Translations under genes and position numbers: made by a program
In this document: positions 25,300-34,651 of the stretch, piece after piece
Layout: every line of letters begins with the position of its first letter
Position numbering within the stretch: the stretch's first letter is position 1
The notes under the pieces: model-generated
Told to the model about the DNA's origin: nothing
What the model saw: only the letters and a program-made list of their open reading frames with translations
Database searches by the model: none
Source: Pseudomonas farris
Lineage (GTDB): Bacteria > Pseudomonadota > Gammaproteobacteria > Pseudomonadales > Pseudomonadaceae
Assembly (NCBI RefSeq): GCF_019145235.1
Contig: NZ_JAHSTV010000002.1
Span: forward strand, 124,001 to 188,000
Reading direction: 5' to 3'
Length of the DNA stretch: 64,000 nt

Positions 25300-28200
25300 A
25301 TGCAGATACTATGGAACGATGGTGAGCGTACCTTCTGTCGAGAGTTACGCTCGGGGGTGGAAGGCGACCGCAATGTTCTAGTCGCACGACCCGCTGCTGA
25401 ACAACCGCTTCCGGCTTGTCTTGGCCGTTTCGCCCACGAGTTTGGCCTGAAGGACGAACTGGATGGCTCTTGGGCTGTGCGTCCGCTTGAGATGGTGCGA
25501 GAAAGTGGGCAGATGTATCTGCTGCTGGAAGATACGGGTGGCACGCCGCTTGTGCAGTTGCTGGTTGCCCCCATGGAAACGCTAACTTTTCTGCGTCTTG
25601 CTATTAGCATCGCGCAGGCATTGGGAAAGCTCCACCAGCGCGGACTCGTCCATAAAGATATCAAGCCCTCCCATATTTTGGTGAACTGCTCCGACGGTCA
25701 GGCCCGGCTTACAGGGTTCGGCCTCGCCTCGTGGCTACCGCGTGAGCGACAGGCGCCTGAGACCATCGCTGGCACGCTCGCCTACATGGCACCTGAGCAG
25801 ACCGGCAGGATGAATCGCTCGATCGATTTACGCAGCGACCTCTATTCCTTTGGCGTCACGCTTTACCAGATGCTCACGGGCTCGCTGCCGTTTACGGCAT
25901 CTGACCCGATAGAGTGGGTGCACTGCCATATCGCCAAAAAACCGCAGCCACCGAGCGTGCGGGTCGAAACCGTCCCCGATGTGCTTTCCCGGATTGTCAT
26001 GAAGCTGCTCGCCAAGACCGCTGAGGAGCGCTACCAGACGGCTGCGAGTGTTGAACACGATCTGCGGCAATGCCTGGCAGACTGGGAGTCCTTGAGCCAC
26101 ATCAATGCCTTCGCGTTGGGCGAGCAAGGGACATCCGATCGGCTGATGATTCCCGAGAAACTCTACGGGCGCGAGCATGAGGTGAGTACCTTGATCGCCG
26201 CGTTCGATCGGATCATCGCAAGCAGCGCGCCGGAACTGATGTTGGTCACCGGCTATTCCGGTATTGGCAAATCCTCTGTGGTCAATGAGCTGCACAAAGC
26301 GCTGGTCCCGCCGCGAGGACTCTTCGCTACCGGCAAGTTCGATCAATACCGGCGCGATATTCCCTATTCGACGCTGGTGCAGGCATTTCAAAGCCTGGTG
26401 CGCACGCTGCTGGGCAAGAACGACACTGAACTGGCGCAATGGCGTGACGCATTACAGAGCGCACTGGATGCCAACGCGGGGCTCATGACCGACCTCATTC
26501 CCGAACTGAAGCTCATCATTGGTGAGCCACCACCGGTGCAGACACTTGAGCCTCAACAGGCGCAACGCCGTTTCCTCCTGGTGTTCCGGCGCTTTATCGG
26601 TGTATTTGCCCGGGCGGAGCATCCGCTTGCTCTGTTTCTGGACGATCTGCAGTGGATCGACGCGGCAACGCTCGACCTGCTGGAGGATCTGTTGACCAGC
26701 TCGGACGTGCGGCATCTGATGCTGGTGGGTGCCTACCGCACCAATGAAGTGAATGTCACGCACCCATTAGCGGGCAAACTTCAGGCCATTCGGAACGCTG
26801 GGGGCAGGGTAGATGAAATCACTCTGGCGCCGCTCGCGAAGGGACACATTGAGCAGTTGATTGCGGATGCGCTTCACGACGAGCTTGCGCACATCGAGCC
26901 CCTGGCGCAGTTGGTGCTGGACAAAACCGCCGGCAACCCGTTTTTCGTGATCCAGTTTCTGCAAACACTCGCTGACGAACAGCTGCTGACCTTCAACCAT
27001 CAAGCAAGGCAGTGGTGCTGGAGCCCGGAGCGCATCCATGCCAAGGGTTACACCGACAACATCGTGGACCTGATGGTCGGCAAGCTGACCCGCTTGCCGG
27101 CTGAAACGCAACACGCATTACAGCAGCTTGCCTGTCTGGGGAACGTTGCTGGGACCACGACGCTTTCGACCGTTCTGGGCATCCCCCAGGCACAGATCCG
27201 CACGGTATTGTGGGAAGCCGTACGCCAGGAGTTGGTTCAGCGGCTGGAAGGCGCTTATGGCTTTGTTCATGACCGTATTCATGAAGCGGCCTATTCACTG
27301 ATCCCCAAGGGGGCTCGCGCCGAGGCTCATCTGCGAATAGGCCGGTTGCTCGCAGCGCAGACGCCCCTGCAAGGGCGGGAGGAGGCGATCTTTGACATCG
27401 TCGGCCAGCTCAACAGCGGCGCAGTGCTGCTCACCGATCAGGCCGAGCAGGAGCAATTGGCAGAGCTCAACCTGATGGCCGGCCAGCGTGCCAAGGCGTC
27501 AACGGCCTATGCTTCGGCGCTCAACTATCTCACCACGGGTGCGCAGCTGTTGGACGACAGCTGTTGGACGCGGCTACATGGGTTGATGTTCGCGCTGGAG
27601 TTGAACCGGGCCGAATGCGAGATGCTGACTGGACAGTTATCGGTCGCGGACAAGCGCCTGGCGGCGCTGTCGGATCGCGCCATGACTACGATCGAACGAG
27701 CCAATGTCGTGTGTCTGCAAATGGATGACTACCTGCTCCTGGATCGGAGCGATGGCGCGGTCGCTGCTTGTCTCGCCTATCTGCGGCATGTGGGTATCGA
27801 GTGGTCAGCCCATCCGAGTGACGATGAAGTGCGCCAGGAGTACGACCATATCTGGTCGTTACTGGGCGATCGGGCAATCGAGGAACTCATTGATTTGCCA
27901 TTGATGGAGGACGCAGCTTCCCTCATGACCGTCAGCGCGCTGGGCAAGCTTTTCCCGCCTGCCTTGCAGACGGATGCGAACCTGACGGACCTGTTGATCT
28001 GCAAGGCGATCAGCCTGAGCCTTGAAGGGGGCAACTGCGATGCCTCATGTGTGCATTACGCCAATGCATTCAGAGTCGCCGGACGGCGTTTCGGCGATTA
28101 CGAGGCAGGATTCCGATTCGGCCAGCTCGGCTGCGAACTCGTTGAACAGCGAGGCCTGAAGCGATTCGAAGCCAGTACCTATCTTTGTTTCTCGAATTTT

Positions 28201-30771
28201 TCCGTGCGCTGGATGAAGCCCGTAGAGCAATGCCGCGACCTGCTGCACCGCTCATTTGCTGCGGCGAACCGGATCGGTGACTTGCCATATGGTGCTTATG
28301 CGGGCAATAGCCTCACCTCCGACGCTCTCTTCGCCGGCGAGCCATTGTCCGAGGTACAGGACGAAGCCGAACGTGGCCTGGCTTACGCCAGGAAGGTGCG
28401 GTTCGGGCTGGTCACCGATTTCATTGGTACACAACTGGCGCTGATCCGGATGCTCCGGGGTTCGACGCCAGTATTCGGTTGTTTTGATGATGGACAGTTT
28501 GACGAGCCAGGCACCGAAGCCCACCTGTCCAGCAATCCGGACCTGGCATTGGCCGAGTGCTGGTACTGGGTCCGCAAATTACAGGCATGCTACATGGCCG
28601 ACGACCCCAGGGCGGCCATGCAAGCCGCTGCAAAGGCACAGCAGTTGCTATGGACGTCATATTTGTTCTTCGAGGAGGCTGAGTTTTACTTCTATGACGC
28701 ACTGGCTCGTGCCCGATGGTGCGACAGTGTCCCGGTGGACGAGCGTGCGCAGCACTTGATCGCAATGGCGACGGATCACCGGCAACTCCAGATCTGGGCT
28801 GAACAGTGCCCGGAGAATTTCGCGAGCCGGGCCGCGCTGGTCGACGCCGAGATCGCCCGCGTCGAAGGGCGCATGATCGAGGCCGAGTTGCTTTACGAAC
28901 AAGCTGTCCACTCGGCGCAGAAGAGCGGTTTCGTCCATATCGAAGCGCTTGCCAACGAACTGGCGTCTCGCTTCTATGCGGCCCGCGGCCTTGGGAAAGT
29001 AGCCCGCGTTTACTTGCAAGACGCTCGCTACGGCTACCTGCGCTGGGGCGCTGATGGCAAGGTGCGGCAGCTTGAGGCGCGGTATCCGTTGCTGAGGTCC
29101 GAAGAGCAAACGCTCGGCCCGACAACTACGATGGCCGCACCGGTCGAACACCTCGATCTGGCCACCGTGATAAAGGTTTCGCAGGCCGTGTCGGGAGAAA
29201 TCGTCCTGGAAAAACTCATCGACATGATCATGCGCACAGCCATCGAACAGGCCGGTGCCGAACGAGGCGTGTTGATTCTGTCGGACACTGGTGAGCACCG
29301 TATAGCAGCGCAAGTGACCACTGGCAGCCATTCGATGCAGTTGCGCGATGAGCCGATGACTTCGGCGCTGCTGCCGGAGTCACTTCTCTACCATGTCCTG
29401 CGCACGGGCGAGAGTGTTTTTCTTGATGATGCCCTGACCGAGGCCCCGTTTGCCGAAGACCCCTATATACGTCGGCACCACGTCCGATCGGTTCTCTGCC
29501 TGCCGTTGATGAACCAGGCCAAACTGACCGGCGCGCTCTACCTCGAAAACAATCTGACCGCCCGTGTGTTCAGCCCATCCCGGATTGCCGTGTTGAAACT
29601 GGTGGCCTCACAGGCTGCTATTTCGCTGGAAAATGCCCGTTTGTACCGCGAGGTCGCGGAGCGCGAAGGGAAGATTCGGCGTCTCGTAGACGCCAACATC
29701 ATCGGGATCCTCGTCTGGAATGCCGACGGTGACATCGTCGAGGCCAATGATGCCTTTCTTCGCATGGTCGGATACGAGCGAGAGGATCTTGTCTCGGGCT
29801 GTCTGCGCTGGAGAGATCTGACAACACCGGAATTTCATGAGCTCAGCGAGCACTTTTTGGCGCAAGCCGTGCGGACCGGCTATGCCCAACCCCACGAGAA
29901 GGAATATTTCAGAAAGGATGGTAGTCGCCTGCCGGTGATTGTCGGTTTGGCGATGTTCGAAGCCAGCAGCAAGGAAGGAGTCGCTTTCGTGCTGGATCTG
30001 ACCGAGCGCAAACAGGCGGAAGAAAAAATCCGCGAAAGCGAACGACGCTATCGCGAGGTGCAAACGGAGTTGGCCCACGCGAACCGTGTCGCGACCATGG
30101 GGCAGCTTGTCGCCTCGATTGCTCACGAAGTCAATCAACCGATTGCAGCGGCCATCCTCAATGCCAACGCCGCGCTGCGCTGGCTAAACATCCAGCCGCC
30201 GGAGATCGAAGAGGTCCGCAAAGTACTTGGCAGTCTCATCATGGATGCCAATCGGGCAGCCGATGTATTGGGTGGAATTCGTCGGCATATCCGCAAGGCA
30301 CCACCGCAAAAGGGGGCGGTGGACATCAACGCGGCGATTCGCGAGATGATCGAGTTCACCCGTGGCCAGATCATGAAGAGTGGGGCCTTGATTCGGACTC
30401 AACTCAAAGACGGTTTGCCATTTATCGAAGGCGATCGCGTTGAACTGCAACAGGTGCTGCTCAACTTGATCATGAATGCGCTCGAGGCCATGAATGGTGT
30501 AAGCGAGGGTGAACGCCAATTGCGCATCAGCGCTCTGTTAAATGACGCCGGTTGTGTGCTCGTCAGTGTGAGCGATTCGGGGCCAGGGTTTGCCTCGGAA
30601 AACACCGAGCAGATTTTCGCTTCTTTCTACACCACCAAGCCCACCGGATTGGGGATGGGGTTGTCCATTTGTCGCTCGATCATCGAGGCACATGGCGGCC
30701 ACTTGTGGGCAAGCGTCAACCGGCCCCGCGGTGCTACCGTTCAATTCACCCTGCCTGTCGAGCATCATTGA
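25300..30771 (+). CDS. giant hybrid: kinase-like / AAA ATPase / GAF / PAS / histidine kinase
   Basis: A 1823-residue sensor. Order: a Ser/Thr-kinase-like domain (about 1-270), an AAA-type ATPase (Walker A GYSGIGKSS near 320, Walker B LALFLDDLQWID), a long helical repeat region (about 620-1270), GAF (about 1290-1440), PAS (about 1455-1570), and a histidine kinase with phospho-acceptor His1609 in SIAHEVNQP and an ATP-binding core (LLNLIMNALEAM, GPGFASEN, GLGMGLSICRSI). In the kinase-like part the loop is HKDIKPSHIL and DFG is replaced by GFG, so metal binding is doubtful. The FixJ-type regulator at 31644 is the likely partner. The start has only a weak ribosome site. Confidence 0.93.
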   Translation: MQILWNDGERTFCRELRSGVEGDRNVLVARPAAEQPLPACLGRFAHEFGLKDELDGSWAVRPLEMVRESGQMYLLLEDTGGTPLVQLLVAPMETLTFLRLAISIAQALGKLHQRGLVHKDIKPSHILVNCSDGQARLTGFGLASWLPRERQAPETIAGTLAYMAPEQTGRMNRSIDLRSDLYSFGVTLYQMLTGSLPFTASDPIEWVHCHIAKKPQPPSVRVETVPDVLSRIVMKLLAKTAEERYQTAASVEHDLRQCLADWESLSHINAFALGEQGTSDRLMIPEKLYGREHEVSTLIAAFDRIIASSAPELMLVTGYSGIGKSSVVNELHKALVPPRGLFATGKFDQYRRDIPYSTLVQAFQSLVRTLLGKNDTELAQWRDALQSALDANAGLMTDLIPELKLIIGEPPPVQTLEPQQAQRRFLLVFRRFIGVFARAEHPLALFLDDLQWIDAATLDLLEDLLTSSDVRHLMLVGAYRTNEVNVTHPLAGKLQAIRNAGGRVDEITLAPLAKGHIEQLIADALHDELAHIEPLAQLVLDKTAGNPFFVIQFLQTLADEQLLTFNHQARQWCWSPERIHAKGYTDNIVDLMVGKLTRLPAETQHALQQLACLGNVAGTTTLSTVLGIPQAQIRTVLWEAVRQELVQRLEGAYGFVHDRIHEAAYSLIPKGARAEAHLRIGRLLAAQTPLQGREEAIFDIVGQLNSGAVLLTDQAEQEQLAELNLMAGQRAKASTAYASALNYLTTGAQLLDDSCWTRLHGLMFALELNRAECEMLTGQLSVADKRLAALSDRAMTTIERANVVCLQMDDYLLLDRSDGAVAACLAYLRHVGIEWSAHPSDDEVRQEYDHIWSLLGDRAIEELIDLPLMEDAASLMTVSALGKLFPPALQTDANLTDLLICKAISLSLEGGNCDASCVHYANAFRVAGRRFGDYEAGFRFGQLGCELVEQRGLKRFEASTYLCFSNFSVRWMKPVEQCRDLLHRSFAAANRIGDLPYGAYAGNSLTSDALFAGEPLSEVQDEAERGLAYARKVRFGLVTDFIGTQLALIRMLRGSTPVFGCFDDGQFDEPGTEAHLSSNPDLALAECWYWVRKLQACYMADDPRAAMQAAAKAQQLLWTSYLFFEEAEFYFYDALARARWCDSVPVDERAQHLIAMATDHRQLQIWAEQCPENFASRAALVDAEIARVEGRMIEAELLYEQAVHSAQKSGFVHIEALANELASRFYAARGLGKVARVYLQDARYGYLRWGADGKVRQLEARYPLLRSEEQTLGPTTTMAAPVEHLDLATVIKVSQAVSGEIVLEKLIDMIMRTAIEQAGAERGVLILSDTGEHRIAAQVTTGSHSMQLRDEPMTSALLPESLLYHVLRTGESVFLDDALTEAPFAEDPYIRRHHVRSVLCLPLMNQAKLTGALYLENNLTARVFSPSRIAVLKLVASQAAISLENARLYREVAEREGKIRRLVDANIIGILVWNADGDIVEANDAFLRMVGYEREDLVSGCLRWRDLTTPEFHELSEHFLAQAVRTGYAQPHEKEYFRKDGSRLPVIVGLAMFEASSKEGVAFVLDLTERKQAEEKIRESERRYREVQTELAHANRVATMGQLVASIAHEVNQPIAAAILNANAALRWLNIQPPEIEEVRKVLGSLIMDANRAADVLGGIRRHIRKAPPQKGAVDINAAIREMIEFTRGQIMKSGALIRTQLKDGLPFIEGDRVELQQVLLNLIMNALEAMNGVSEGERQLRISALLNDAGCVLVSVSDSGPGFASENTEQIFASFYTTKPTGLGMGLSICRSIIEAHGGHLWASVNRPRGATVQFTLPVEHH

Positions 30772-30927
30772 ATCTACTGCACTCTGGTCGCCTGCAATCA
30801 GGTGCCCGGTTTAATACTTAGGTTTAGGGGAGGTATATTAATGGTCACTTAAATTAATCCTGTGTACAAATGAAGCTTCGCAGCCCTGGCGATATATTAC
30901 ATAACAAGGGTCTGCGGAGAGTTTGTC

Positions 30928-31536
30928 GTGAATACTCTAGCTATCAAGTTGACAAGTGGATTTTCATCGCTTCGATCAGTCATCGTTTTTTGTCTGACGA
31001 TAATGGAAATAGACCTCGCTGGTTATTTGAAGGCGCTAATGCTCGAAAGTTGTCTGTTTGTCGAGCGCTGCAATGGTAGTAAGTCACCAAGAAGATCTTT
31101 CATGTTTCCAATGGAGTTAGTGCATGTCGAAAAGGATACAGTTAATTTGCCAATAGGTTCGCACCTGGTTAGCCCGCGCAAATTTTATGTGCATCATGGC
31201 ATATACCTTGGGTGTGGGGACGTAGCTCATTACTCTGGATTTAGCAGTTCCCTCAAGCCAGGTCCCATCGAAGTGACTGACCTTGAAAGCTTCGCACGCG
31301 GCAAGCCAGTCTGGTTGATACGGGAACCGTGTGAATATTCAAGCGATGAAATTGTCAGTCGTGCGCGTTCTAGAATGGGTGAAAGTCAATACAGGATTCT
31401 GTCCAATAACTGCGAGCATTTTTGCAATTGGTGCATTAGTGGGCGAAGTTGTAGTGTCCAGGTCAGGGCGTTTCTCCATTGTCCACGTTATCTACTTTCT
31501 TTTATTTCAGCGCTGGAGCTGTATTTTATAGCATGA
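30928..31536 (+). CDS. LRAT-domain (NlpC/P60-like) protein
   Basis: A 202-residue frame. From about residue 59 it matches the LRAT fold: KDTVNLPIGSHLVSPRKF, then the HHGIYLG histidine pair, and the catalytic NCEHFCNWC segment near residue 155. LRAT-type enzymes are thiol acyltransferases or hydrolases. The first about 58 residues contain a hydrophobic stretch. The start is uncertain: GTG at 30928 has GGAGAG 6 bases upstream, while ATG at 31102 would give the bare domain. The gene looks richer in A and T than its neighbours and splits the hybrid kinase from its regulator, which suggests insertion by transfer. Confidence 0.75.
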   Translation: MNTLAIKLTSGFSSLRSVIVFCLTIMEIDLAGYLKALMLESCLFVERCNGSKSPRRSFMFPMELVHVEKDTVNLPIGSHLVSPRKFYVHHGIYLGCGDVAHYSGFSSSLKPGPIEVTDLESFARGKPVWLIREPCEYSSDEIVSRARSRMGESQYRILSNNCEHFCNWCISGRSCSVQVRAFLHCPRYLLSFISALELYFIA

Positions 31537-31643
31537 CTTTTCCCAGTCTTTCCGGGCCGTTGTAATCATGCTTGCGCGCGCACTAACGCAAAATAAAGTG
31601 TTGTGCTAGACTTTTTCCTTCAACCAATCAAAGAGGGCTGTGC

Positions 31644-32294
31644 ATGAACGGAAATCCACCATCCAATGAGCAAGGCAGTAAAGGTTCTATGGTGTTCGTG
31701 GTGGATGACGATGCTTCCATGCGCGACGCATTAAGCAATCTTTTACGCTCTGCCGGTATACAAGTCGAGACGTTCGCATCCACTGCGGAGTTTCTTCAAC
31801 AGCCAAAGACAGAGGGTGCAAGCTGTTTGATCCTTGATGTACGACTTCAAGGTAACAGTGGTCTTGAGTTTCAAAGCCAGTTAGCTAAATCCAATGCCAA
31901 TATTCCGATTATTTTCATCACTGGGCATGGGGACATCGAAATGTCCGTCAAGGCGATGAAAGCCGGTGCGGTGGATTTTTTGGCAAAACCGTTCCGTGAA
32001 CAGGACCTTCTGGATGCGGTGTCTGCCGCACTGCAAGCAGATGTCAAACGCCGGCAATTTGAGCAGCAGTTTTCAGATCTGCATGCCCACTATCAGACGC
32101 TGACAGTTCGTGAGAAAGAGGTAATGGCCCTTGCAGTCAAAGGTCTGATGAATAAACAGATTGCAGGGCAGATGAATCTGAGCGAGATCACCGTGAAAAT
32201 TCACCGCGGGCATGCAATGAAAAAAATGCACGCAAAGTCATTTGCTGATTTGGTTCGAATGGCAGAGTCATTAGGGGAGAGTCTTGATCGTTGA
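31644..32294 (+). CDS. FixJ-type response regulator
   Basis: A 216-residue two-domain regulator: receiver (VFVVDDDASMRDAL, phosphoryl Asp in CLILDVRLQGNSGLE, IFITGHGDIEMSVKAMKAGAVDFLAKPF) and a LuxR-type DNA-binding domain (LTVREKEVMALAVKGLMNKQ, EITVKIHRGHAMKKM). This is the FixJ/NarL layout. It probably takes phosphate from the hybrid kinase encoded upstream. GAGGGCTGTGC precedes the start. Target genes are not obvious. Confidence 0.94.
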   Translation: MNGNPPSNEQGSKGSMVFVVDDDASMRDALSNLLRSAGIQVETFASTAEFLQQPKTEGASCLILDVRLQGNSGLEFQSQLAKSNANIPIIFITGHGDIEMSVKAMKAGAVDFLAKPFREQDLLDAVSAALQADVKRRQFEQQFSDLHAHYQTLTVREKEVMALAVKGLMNKQIAGQMNLSEITVKIHRGHAMKKMHAKSFADLVRMAESLGESLDR

Positions 32295-32398
32295 TCAGTT
32301 TGGCGCTGGTGAAATTGCGGCCGAGTCGTCGATGGGTGACCTCCGACTGATCGGGACGGCACTCCACATTTCAAAATTTCAGGGAAGATATACGTCAA

Positions 32399-32860
32399 AT
32401 GCGTGAGCGAAAGGCCGCACGATTACTAGTTATAGGCCCCTCTCGGGATGTCCTTCTTTTCAAATTTATCCATAAAGATGGGGCTTTAGCCGGTAGAAAT
32501 TACTGGGCCACCCCAGGCGGTGGTCTTGAAGACGGAGAAACATTCCACGCCGCTGCAATACGTGAACTGCGTGAGGAGACTGGTATTCAGGTCAACACAG
32601 TTGTAGGGCCTGTGGCAGATCGGAGGTTTTCAATGCTCCTGCCCAGCGGCGAGACAGTGTTCGCAGTTGAGCAGTATTTCGTTGTGCATGCGCAAAGCCA
32701 AACCCTTTCTAGCTCCGAATGGACCTTACACGAGACTCAGGTCATGGCAGATCATCAATGGTGGTCCGCTCACGAGCTGAGATCTACTGGAGAAACAGTA
32801 TGGCCAGAGGCGTTAGTTGAGATGCTTGTGGATGCAGGTGTCTTCGAACCGGCTGCGTAA
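32399..32860 (+). CDS. Nudix hydrolase
   Basis: A 153-residue Nudix enzyme. The Nudix box is GGGLEDGETFHAAAIRELRE followed by ETGI, matching G-X5-E-X7-REUXEEXGU. The surrounding fold (ARLLVIGPSRDVLLFKFI, NYWATPGG) is complete. It hydrolyses nucleoside diphosphates linked to some other group; the substrate cannot be named. Confidence 0.93.
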   Translation: MRERKAARLLVIGPSRDVLLFKFIHKDGALAGRNYWATPGGGLEDGETFHAAAIRELREETGIQVNTVVGPVADRRFSMLLPSGETVFAVEQYFVVHAQSQTLSSSEWTLHETQVMADHQWWSAHELRSTGETVWPEALVEMLVDAGVFEPAA

Positions 32861-32911
32861 CCTCCACCGCGAATCCATATGTGTTTTTACACACACTGGG
32901 CCGAAAGCAGC

Positions 32912-33466
32912 TTATCGCGAGGGGCCGCTATCGGTGTCGCATCCGGCTGCACCTCTGTGAGCGGGTGTCGAGACTGACCCCATAAGCCCGTCGATAAAGG
33001 GTGCTTTCCGTGCCAGGTATTCACTTATGCCGCCGGTGTTGTTTGCTTCCAGTTCAAGTTTTAAGTCTTGATACTGTTGGCGAATCACAGGGGCGTCCCT
33101 GAGCAAGTCACGAAAACGGAGCATTCTTTCGATTTGACCGTGGCCGGTGATACAAACGTGGGCCTTATGTGTTCGCACACCATCAACATCGCGACGATAA
33201 AAATGGTGTCCCGCCGACAGATCGCTTCCCCGTGCATAGCCTAGTTCGCGCATGACATTGTCTCGGGAGGATTCGTTTCGATGCTCCGCAACCTCGACCA
33301 GGAGGTCGATCTCTGGCTTGGCTGCGAGCCCGGGAACGGCGGTACTTCCGACATGATGGATGGCAATAAGATCAGTGCCAAACGCCTTCGCGATCTGTTC
33401 TTTGGCGCTAAGGAAAAGCGCGGGCCATCTACTGTCGTAGGGGGAAATCTTGCTGGTTAGTGCCAT
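32912..33466 (-). CDS. GrpB-family (UPF0157) nucleotidyltransferase-like protein
   Basis: A 184-residue protein of the GrpB family. Typical stretches are ISPYDSRWPALFLSAKEQI, IHHVGSTAVPGLAAKPEIDL, the RDVDGVRTHKAHVC segment and the final region. GrpB proteins share the nucleotidyltransferase fold and their role is unclear. Start 33466 has AAGGAAG upstream; the longer frame from 33535 adds sequence without family match. Confidence 0.9.
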   Translation of the reverse strand: MALTSKISPYDSRWPALFLSAKEQIAKAFGTDLIAIHHVGSTAVPGLAAKPEIDLLVEVAEHRNESSRDNVMRELGYARGSDLSAGHHFYRRDVDGVRTHKAHVCITGHGQIERMLRFRDLLRDAPVIRQQYQDLKLELEANNTGGISEYLARKAPFIDGLMGSVSTPAHRGAAGCDTDSGPSR

Positions 33467-33598
33467 GTGCTCTTCCTTGTATCCGCAGGCTTGGCAATAT
33501 TGCGGCGATACCCATCCCGTGTCCAACGTCCACAACCCAAACAGCCATTCGCAATCAACAGGACGCTTACCTTGGAATGCAATGCCAGTCAGCCTGTT

Positions 33599-34459
33599 CT
33601 AGATCGATGACGACTCAGACATCTGCACCAACAGTTGCCCAAATGTATTGGCCGCAGGCGTCTTTCCTGTGACGCTCCATATCAGTCTGAAATCAGCATC
33701 CAGCAGCGGTGGCAGGCCATATTGCCCGTCAATCACCACCATGCCGGGCTCTAGATCTCCCAGCGGTAGCGCGGTGACGGCAAGCCCCGCCAATACCGCC
33801 GCCCGCAGTCCTTGTTGACTTGGAGAGGTGAAGGCAACTCGCCAATCCACTGTGGAACTCGCCAGTGCCTCTACGGCCACTTGCCGGTGCATGCAGGGCG
33901 CTGGTGCAAACGCCAGCGGTAGAGGGGCGTCGCCGGTAAAGTCGAAACCCTGCGCCGCGGCCCAGACAAACCGGGTTTCGCGCAGCACGGTACCGCCGGC
34001 CTGACTGCCCGGCAATGCCATGACCACGGCCAGATCGAGCCCATCGGCATCGACCTGCGCGCGCAGATCGAGGTAGGTGCCAACGGTTACATCCAGACGT
34101 ACTGCGGGAAATTGTCTGGCGAACCGAGTCAATAACGGCGGCAGGCCGTCGCCGATAAAGTTTTCTGGCACACCGAAGCGCACGGTTCCGGATACCGATG
34201 AAGTTTCGAAACGTCGTGAGAGGGCGTCTTGCGCGTTGAGGACATGTTCGGCATGACGCAGAAAATCTTCGCCATCTTCTGTCAGCGTCAAACGTCGGGT
34301 GGTGCGCACCAGTAGGGTGGTGCCGGCCTGTTCTTCCAGGCGCCGGATCTGATGACTGATCGCTGACTGGCTCAAGTGCAGCCGTTCTGCGGCACGAGTG
34401 AAACTACCGGTCTCCTTGATCGCGACAAAAGCACGCAACAGAGCTGGGTCGAAGTCCAT
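33599..34459 (-). CDS. LysR-family regulator beside MFS exporter
   Basis: A 286-residue LysR-type regulator with an N-terminal helix-turn-helix (ETGSFTRAAERLHLSQSAIS) and the effector domain. It is divergent from the DHA2-type MFS gene and most likely controls it. The intergenic stretch is rich in A and T (34475-34530), which fits divergent promoters. Confidence 0.93.
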   Translation of the reverse strand: MDFDPALLRAFVAIKETGSFTRAAERLHLSQSAISHQIRRLEEQAGTTLLVRTTRRLTLTEDGEDFLRHAEHVLNAQDALSRRFETSSVSGTVRFGVPENFIGDGLPPLLTRFARQFPAVRLDVTVGTYLDLRAQVDADGLDLAVVMALPGSQAGGTVLRETRFVWAAAQGFDFTGDAPLPLAFAPAPCMHRQVAVEALASSTVDWRVAFTSPSQQGLRAAVLAGLAVTALPLGDLEPGMVVIDGQYGLPPLLDADFRLIWSVTGKTPAANTFGQLLVQMSESSSI

Positions 34460-34651
34460 TTAGTCAACTCATGATGAATATTAATAAAACTTACGAAATT
34501 AAATCATTTCTGTCATTTTTTAATTACTTCCAGAATGCGGCCGGTCACTTGGAGTTATGTCGGGTGACGCTGGTGAGGCATTGCGCCAACTCCCTGAGGG
34601 CGTTCAGGGCGGTCTTGCCAGTTGCCCATCAACTTGATCTGGAAGATCACG

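Noticed and set aside
25300..25309. Possibility that the hybrid kinase starts elsewhere
   Set aside because: The ribosome site is weak, but the kinase-like domain begins soon after this ATG and no better start is seen upstream in frame.
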